64,000 bases of DNA from Kordiimonas gwangyangensis DSM 19435 = JCM 12864 (GTDB taxonomy: Bacteria > Pseudomonadota > Alphaproteobacteria > Sphingomonadales > Kordiimonadaceae). The position numbers and the translations under genes are program-made. The notes beneath the pieces are model-generated. The model did not search any database. It was not told the origin of the DNA and saw only the letters and a program-made list of their open reading frames with translations. Below, in pieces: positions 59,290-64,000 of this stretch (its first letter is position 1; each line of letters starts with the position of its first letter). The stretch spans positions 34,704 through 98,703 of the forward strand of contig NZ_AQXF01000002.1 in assembly GCF_000375545.1 (NCBI RefSeq), written 5' to 3'.

Positions 59290-59316
59290 GCAGACGTAGA
59301 AATTCTGCGGTTTTTT
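59290..59316 (+). terminator. Weak terminator-like hairpin between clpP and clpX
   Basis: GCAGA, nine-base loop, TCTGC, GG, TTTTTT. A short five-base stem, so probably partial read-through into clpX. Confidence 0.4.
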
Positions 59317-59371
59317 GTTGTAAGCATCTTTTTAACCAGTCTACGATAAAAAGAAGCCAAGAAAGTAAGCG

Positions 59372-60640
59372 GTGACAGACTTGAGTAACAGTGATTCGAA
59401 AAACACGCTCTATTGTTCCTTCTGCGGCAAAAGCCAGCACGAAGTAAGGAAGCTTATTGCAGGACCGACGGTCTTTATCTGCGATGAGTGCGTGGAGCTG
59501 TGTAACGATATCATCAAGGAAGAAAGCAAGAGCGCGCTTGCCAAGGGTACAGACGGCGTTCCGACCCCGCTTGATATCATGAAAGTGCTTGATGACTATG
59601 TGATCGGCCAGAAGAACGCCAAGCGTGTTCTCTCGGTTGCTGTTCACAACCACTACAAGCGCCTCAATCATGCGTCTTCGACCAGTGCAGATGTCGAACT
59701 CGCAAAGTCCAACATTCTGCTGGTGGGCCCAACGGGTTGCGGTAAAACGCTTCTTGCCCAGACGCTCGCCCGCATCCTCGACGTTCCCTTCACCATGGCT
59801 GACGCCACCACGCTCACCGAAGCCGGTTATGTGGGTGAAGACGTTGAGAACATCATTCTTAAGCTGCTGCAGTCCGCCGACTATAACGTCGAGCGTGCGC
59901 AGCGCGGCATCGTCTATATCGACGAGGTCGACAAGATCAGCCGTAAGTCCGATAACCCGTCCATAACGCGTGACGTGTCGGGCGAGGGCGTGCAGCAGGC
60001 GCTTCTCAAGATCATGGAAGGCACGGTCGCCAGCGTTCCGCCTCAGGGTGGTCGCAAGCATCCGCAGCAGGAATTCCTGCAAGTGGATACGACCAACATC
60101 CTCTTTATCTGCGGCGGCGCGTTCGCTGGCCTCGATAAAGTGATTGCCAACCGCCTGCAGGGCAAATCCATCGGCTTCGGTGCCTCGGTTGCTGGCCCGG
60201 ATGAGCGCGGCATCGGTGAGCTTTTCAAGGACACCGAGCCAGAGGATCTGCTGAAGTTTGGCCTGATCCCTGAGTTTGTTGGCCGTCTGCCTGTTATCGC
60301 AACGCTTGAGGACCTTGATGAGGACGCCCTTATCCAGATTCTCTCGCAGCCGAAAAACGCGCTCCTGAAGCAGTATCAATGTCTTTTCGATATGGAAGAC
60401 GTGAAGCTGACCTTCTCGGACGACGCACTGTTCGCTGTAGCGCGCAAGGCGATTGAGCGTAAAACCGGCGCACGTGGCCTGCGTTCCATCATGGAAGATA
60501 CGCTGCTTGATACCATGTTCGACCTTCCGTCGCTTGAAGGCGTTGAAGAGATCGTGGTGAACGCGGAAGTGGTCGAGGGTAAAGCTAAGCCGCTGCAAAT
60601 CTATGCTGATCGGCGCGATGAGGCTGGTCAACCGGCTTAA
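59372..60640 (+). CDS. clpX: ATP-dependent Clp protease ATP-binding subunit ClpX
   Basis: 422 residues from GTG 59372. N-terminal C4 zinc domain ([22 protein letters not shown]), AAA+ core with Walker [17 protein letters not shown], Walker [10 protein letters not shown], pore-loop region GYVGEDVEN, and sensor 2 in [11 protein letters not shown]. The IGF-type ClpP-docking loop appears as KSIGFGASV. Unfolds substrates for ClpP; in alphaproteobacteria ClpXP degrades CtrA and drives the cell cycle. Confidence 0.98.
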   Translation: MTDLSNSDSKNTLYCSFCGKSQHEVRKLIAGPTVFICDECVELCNDIIKEESKSALAKGTDGVPTPLDIMKVLDDYVIGQKNAKRVLSVAVHNHYKRLNHASSTSADVELAKSNILLVGPTGCGKTLLAQTLARILDVPFTMADATTLTEAGYVGEDVENIILKLLQSADYNVERAQRGIVYIDEVDKISRKSDNPSITRDVSGEGVQQALLKIMEGTVASVPPQGGRKHPQQEFLQVDTTNILFICGGAFAGLDKVIANRLQGKSIGFGASVAGPDERGIGELFKDTEPEDLLKFGLIPEFVGRLPVIATLEDLDEDALIQILSQPKNALLKQYQCLFDMEDVKLTFSDDALFAVARKAIERKTGARGLRSIMEDTLLDTMFDLPSLEGVEEIVVNAEVVEGKAKPLQIYADRRDEAGQPA

Positions 60641-60661
60641 GCGCGGTCACATTAACGTTTC

Positions 60662-60696
60662 GGGGGCTTGAAACAATAGTTTCAGCCCCCATTTTC
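60662..60696 (+). promoter_or_regulatory. Sigma-32-type lon promoter that is also a terminator-like hairpin
   Basis: CTTGAA (60667), 14-base spacer, CCCCATTTT (60687-60695) is a near-perfect heat-shock promoter about 125 bases before lon. The same DNA forms a strong stem (GGGGGCTTGAAA / TTTCAGCCCCC) after clpX with only a short T run, so it may also end the clpX transcript. Confidence 0.65.
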
Positions 60697-60819
60697 ATGT
60701 CTTGATGTAACAAATATCGGCGATTGCCTAAATTTCATCGTCTTTTGCTTCCTTAATGCTCAAAAGACACCTAAAATTAGGCCTCACCATCGCTTGATCT
60801 AGTTCTGGATGCTTTTTCT

Positions 60820-63237
60820 ATGTCAGATTCCGTCGAAAACGAGAGCAACAACGTCCTTCTGCCGGTTCTTCCGCTCCGGGACATCGTTGTGTTTCCGCAT
60901 ATGATCGTGCCGCTTTTTGTCGGTCGCGAAAAATCCGTGCGCGCGCTTGAAGAGGTGATGGCAAAGGACAAGCAAATCCTTCTCGTCGCTCAGAAAGACG
61001 CAAGCGAAGACGATCCGACCACCAAGGATGTGTTTGACATCGGTACGGTGGCGAGCGTACTTCAGCTTCTGAAACTTCCGGATGGCACCGTGAAGGTGCT
61101 GGTTGAAGGTTTCAACCGCGCGCGTATCGATGAATTTGTGCGCGAGGAAGACTATTTCGAAGCCAAGGCGACAATGCTGACGGGTGACGATTCGGACCCG
61201 GCAGAGGTGGAAGCGCTTGGTCGCTCCGTCGTGGCGCAGTTTGAGCAGTATGTGAAACTCAACAAAAAGATTCCGGCAGAAGTGCTGGTCACCGTTGGGC
61301 AGATCGATGACACCGCCAAGCTTGCAGACACCGTGGCAAGCCATCTTGCCCTCAAGATTGATGACAAACAGGCATTGCTCGCTACAACGTCGGTGGCTGA
61401 TCGGCTTGAGCGCATCTTCGGCTTCATGGAAGACGAGATTGGTGTACTGCAGGTTGAGAAGAAGATTCGTGGCCGCGTGAAGCGCCAGATGGAAAAGACC
61501 CAGCGCGAATATTACCTCAACGAACAACTCAAGGCGATCCAGAAGGAACTTGGGGAAGGGGACGATGGTCGCGAGGAAATCCTCGAACTTGAAGACCGCA
61601 TCAACAACACCAAGCTTTCGAAGGAAGCGCAGGAAAAATGCCTGGCTGAACTCAAGAAGCTCAAGTCCATGAGTCCGATGTCGGCTGAAGCCACGGTGGT
61701 GCGCAACTTCCTTGACTGGATGCTCAGCGTTCCGTGGTCGAAAAAGAGCCGCGTCAAGAAAGACATCAAACTCGCGCAGAAGGTACTGGATACGGACCAC
61801 TACGGCCTTGAGAAGGTGAAGGAACGTATTGTCGAGTATCTTGCCGTGCAGCAGCGTGCCAAAAAACTCAAAGGTCCGATTCTCTGTCTCGTTGGTCCTC
61901 CGGGTGTTGGTAAAACTTCGCTCGGTAAGTCCATCGCCAAGGCGACAGGGCGTGAGTTTGTGCGCTTTTCGCTTGGTGGCGTGCGTGACGAGGCGGAAAT
62001 CCGCGGTCACCGCCGGACCTACATTGGCTCCATGCCTGGCAAGATCATGCAATCTATGAAGAAAGCAGGGACCACAAACCCGCTGTTCCTGTTTGACGAG
62101 ATTGACAAGATGGGTCAGGACTTCCGCGGCGATCCGGCGTCGGCACTTCTTGAGGTGCTCGACCCAGAACAAAACAGCAAGTTCAACGACCACTATCTTG
62201 AAGTTGATTACGACCTCTCGAACGTGATGTTCGTGACGACGGCAAACTCGCTCCGCATGCCGCGCCCGCTACTGGACCGGATGGAGATCATCACACTTTC
62301 GGGTTACACCGAGGATGAGAAGATCGAGATTGCCAAGCGTCACTTGCTCCGCAAGCAGATGCGCGACCATGGCCTGAGGAAAGGTGAATGGTCTATTTCT
62401 GACGGTGCGCTCAAAGACCTCGTTCGCTACTACACCCGCGAAGCCGGCGTGCGTTCGCTCGAGCGTGAGATCGCCAAGCTTGTGCGCAAGGCGGTGAAAG
62501 AGATTGTAGAAGGCTCGAAAGACAAGATTCAGGTCACATCCCGCAACCTCAGCCAATATGCCGGCGTGCGCAAGTTCCGCTTCGGCCAGGCAGAGGAGGA
62601 AGATCAGGTTGGTCTGACCACCGGTCTCGCATGGACCGAGGTGGGTGGCGAGCTTCTGGCCATCGAAGCGGTCACCGTTCCGGGCAAGGGCCAGATCAAA
62701 CAGACCGGTAAACTTGGCGATGTGATGAAAGAATCGATTCAGGCCGCACGGTCTTACGTACACTCGCGTTGTGTCGATTTTGGTATTCATCCTAACGTTT
62801 TCGAAAAGCGGGACATTCACATCCACGTTCCGGAGGGTGCGACTCCGAAAGATGGCCCGTCCGCAGGTGTTGCGATGTGCACATCAATTGTTTCTGTGCT
62901 GGCTGGTGTGCCGGTGCGCAAAGACATCGCCATGACTGGCGAGGTGACTCTGCGCGGCCGAGTCTTGCCAATCGGAGGCCTCAAGGAGAAACTTCTGGCG
63001 GCACTGCGCGGCGGAATTCGTAAGGTTCTGATCCCGAAAGACAACGAAAAAGACCTCGTTGAGATTCCGGATAATGTGAAGAAAGGCCTTGAAATCGTTG
63101 CAGTTTCAACGGTTGACGAGGTTCTGGAGCATGCGCTTGCTGGCAAGCTTGAGCCAATCGAGTGGCCGGAGGAAACGGACACCTCAAATGTGAAACGTGA
63201 TGACGACTCATCCGGTGAGGAACTCACGACTCATTAA
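60820..63237 (+). CDS. lon: ATP-dependent protease Lon
   Basis: 805 residues. N-terminal substrate domain beginning [20 protein letters not shown], coiled-coil region (about 190-260), AAA+ module with Walker [16 protein letters not shown] and Walker [10 protein letters not shown], and a protease domain with catalytic Ser in [11 protein letters not shown] and Lys in [12 protein letters not shown] 60820; weak ribosome site. Heat-shock control is suggested by the sigma-32-type promoter upstream. The C-terminal tail is short and acidic. Confidence 0.98.
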   Translation: MSDSVENESNNVLLPVLPLRDIVVFPHMIVPLFVGREKSVRALEEVMAKDKQILLVAQKDASEDDPTTKDVFDIGTVASVLQLLKLPDGTVKVLVEGFNRARIDEFVREEDYFEAKATMLTGDDSDPAEVEALGRSVVAQFEQYVKLNKKIPAEVLVTVGQIDDTAKLADTVASHLALKIDDKQALLATTSVADRLERIFGFMEDEIGVLQVEKKIRGRVKRQMEKTQREYYLNEQLKAIQKELGEGDDGREEILELEDRINNTKLSKEAQEKCLAELKKLKSMSPMSAEATVVRNFLDWMLSVPWSKKSRVKKDIKLAQKVLDTDHYGLEKVKERIVEYLAVQQRAKKLKGPILCLVGPPGVGKTSLGKSIAKATGREFVRFSLGGVRDEAEIRGHRRTYIGSMPGKIMQSMKKAGTTNPLFLFDEIDKMGQDFRGDPASALLEVLDPEQNSKFNDHYLEVDYDLSNVMFVTTANSLRMPRPLLDRMEIITLSGYTEDEKIEIAKRHLLRKQMRDHGLRKGEWSISDGALKDLVRYYTREAGVRSLEREIAKLVRKAVKEIVEGSKDKIQVTSRNLSQYAGVRKFRFGQAEEEDQVGLTTGLAWTEVGGELLAIEAVTVPGKGQIKQTGKLGDVMKESIQAARSYVHSRCVDFGIHPNVFEKRDIHIHVPEGATPKDGPSAGVAMCTSIVSVLAGVPVRKDIAMTGEVTLRGRVLPIGGLKEKLLAALRGGIRKVLIPKDNEKDLVEIPDNVKKGLEIVAVSTVDEVLEHALAGKLEPIEWPEETDTSNVKRDDDSSGEELTTH

Positions 63238-63280
63238 GCGCCTTTCGCCGAATTGGTGAAAATTCAAGAAAAAAAAAGCT

Positions 63281-63307
63281 AAAAGCCGCAGTTTTCTGCG
63301 GTTTTTT
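63281..63307 (+). terminator. Rho-independent terminator after lon
   Basis: AAAAGCCGCAG, TTTT loop, CTGCGGTTTTTT. Confidence 0.9.
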
Positions 63308-63310
63308 GCT

Positions 63311-63339
63311 TTGACAAGCGCGTTTTTTGTGGCCAAGAT
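63311..63339 (+). promoter_or_regulatory. Sigma-70 promoter of the HU gene
   Basis: TTGACA, 17-base spacer, CAAGAT; a leader of about 50 bases carries the GAGGGGG ribosome site. Confidence 0.6.
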
Positions 63340-63398
63340 GCCTTCGCATTTCGGAACTAAACAACGAAATCAATCTCTTCAACTCAGAGGGGGATACC

Positions 63399-63674
63399 TT
63401 GAATAAAAACGATTTGATCGCAAAAGTGGCTGAAGCAGCTGACCTGTCGAAAGCAGACGCAGGCAAAGCAGTTGACGCTGTATTCGATTCCATCAGCAGT
63501 GCACTTGCTTCCGGCGGCGAAGTTCGCCTCGTAGGCTTCGGCACGTTCGCAGTTGCGTCCCGCGCAGCTACGAAAGGCCGTAACCCACGCACCGGTGAAG
63601 AAATCGACATTCCTGCTTCCAAGCAGCCTAAATTCAAGGCAGGCAAAGGTCTCAAGGACGCAGTAAACGGCTAA
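63399..63674 (+). CDS. hup: DNA-binding protein HU
   Basis: 91 residues starting at TTG 63399 with AGAGGGGGA six bases upstream; family similarity starts exactly there ([11 protein letters not shown]). An in-frame ATG far upstream (63327) lies in the promoter region and is rejected. The beta arm [19 protein letters not shown] with intercalating proline and the [10 protein letters not shown] turn are typical of HU. lon-hup order is widespread in proteobacteria. A strong terminator follows. Confidence 0.95.
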   Translation: MNKNDLIAKVAEAADLSKADAGKAVDAVFDSISSALASGGEVRLVGFGTFAVASRAATKGRNPRTGEEIDIPASKQPKFKAGKGLKDAVNG

Positions 63675-63700
63675 TCCCGCTTACATGCACGATTTAAGAT

Positions 63701-63734
63701 GCGGCTACGGAGAAATCCGTAGCCGTTTTCTTTT
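63701..63734 (+). terminator. Rho-independent terminator after hup
   Basis: CGGCTACGGA, GAAA tetraloop, TCCGTAGCCG, then TTTTCTTTT. Confidence 0.9.
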
Positions 63735-63756
63735 AAAAAAATTGCAAAAAAAGGGG

Positions 63757-63785
63757 TAGACAGCATGCGCGTTTCACCCTAAAAG
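63757..63785 (+). promoter_or_regulatory. Sigma-70 promoter of the tRNA-Val genes
   Basis: TAGACA, 17-base spacer, TAAAAG, 21 bases before the first tRNA. Confidence 0.5.
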
Positions 63786-63806
63786 CGCGCTCACCACACA
63801 GCATGT

Positions 63807-63882
63807 GGGCGATTAGCTCAGTTGGTAGAGCATCTCGTTTACACCGAGAGGGTCGGCAGTTCGAGCCTGTCATCGCCCACCA
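63807..63882 (+). tRNA. tRNA-Val (anticodon TAC), copy 1
   Basis: 76 bases with encoded CCA. Acceptor GGGCGAT/ATCGCCC; anticodon stem TCTCG/CGAGA around TTTACAC. Confidence 0.97.
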
Positions 63883-63923
63883 TCTTTCCCCTTGATTACC
63901 AAGCTCGGGGACATGCCTTGTGA

Positions 63924-63999
63924 GGGCGATTAGCTCAGTTGGTAGAGCATCTCGTTTACACCGAGAGGGTCGGCAGTTCGAGCCTGTCATCGCCCACCA
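63924..63999 (+). tRNA. tRNA-Val (anticodon TAC), copy 2
   Basis: Identical over its full 76 bases to the copy 117 bases upstream, with a 41-base unrelated spacer between them. Complete, ending one base before the window edge; further copies may follow. Confidence 0.97.
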
Positions 64000-64000
64000 T

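Overview
This window comes from a chromosome of a free-living, flagellated-type alphaproteobacterium. Evidence: 5-aminolevulinate synthase (Shemin pathway) with an Mg-type HemB, a MucR regulator, a DUF6898 protein, a ubiquinol-cytochrome c chaperone, the gene orders DUF177-plsX-ihfA-merR and tig-clpP-clpX-lon-hup-tRNA-Val, and three exact TTAA-N7-TTAA (CtrA-type) boxes in intergenic DNA. The order is not certain; a Kordiimonadales/Rhodospirillales-like marine bacterium would fit. I see no insertion sequence, prophage, plasmid backbone or CRISPR array, and no gap between genes exceeds about 300 bases.

Layout. 1-5.8 kb is the least conserved part: the end of a class II DAHP synthase, a small membrane protein, a GAF-GGDEF diguanylate cyclase, a VOC protein, a relatively AT-rich PhyH-type dioxygenase, an exported ADP-ribosylglycohydrolase-fold protein behind a perfect LacI-type operator, and a RhtB-type exporter. 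5.9-11.8 kb holds nadE, gltX, cysS, trmJ and a C-type-lectin-like protein. 11.8-15.5 kb is a haem and regulator block (hemB, an LdtR-like MarR protein, hemA, a DUF6898 protein, mucR). 15.8-23.5 kb is a long plus-strand run: rpiB, glyA, nrdR, ribD-ribE-ribB-ribH, nusB, thiL and a FliL-like protein. 23.7-29.8 kb has hppA (K+-independent proton-pumping pyrophosphatase), bamE, the cytochrome bc1 chaperone, DUF177, plsX, ihfA and a MerR regulator; fabH, normally between plsX and ihfA, is absent.

29.8-32.2 kb is the most unusual unit: a SufR-like Cys-rich regulator divergent from a 531-residue fusion of a Rieske [2Fe-2S] domain and a His-rich helical domain of unclear identity, with matching inverted motifs between them. 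After tRNA-Pro come a cupin, a TauE exporter and the methylmalonyl-CoA mutase operon (mutA-mutB-meaB). 38.8-47.6 kb is mostly minus strand: mlaE-mlaF-radA-cvpA-purF-SDR-VOC, an enoyl-CoA hydratase and a DEAD-box helicase. 47.6-52.6 kb has an alpha/beta hydrolase, an FAD monooxygenase, parE, a small orphan gene behind a CtrA box, and a conserved protein with a chemotaxis-like C-terminal tail. 52.8-54.9 kb is glnB-glnA under a readable NtrC/sigma-54 promoter. 55-64 kb has tRNA-His, nnr, tRNA-Leu, trigger factor with a histone-H1-like tail, clpP, clpX and lon (with sigma-32-like promoters), an HU gene and two identical tRNA-Val genes.

The window is mostly core metabolism and proteostasis. Its value lies in readable regulation (CtrA, NtrC/sigma-54, sigma-32, Fnr/FixK-like and LacI-like sites) and a few odd proteins. 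Nothing here is a clear new defence or mobile system; the best candidate for something undescribed is the Rieske-helical fusion with its divergent Cys-rich regulator.
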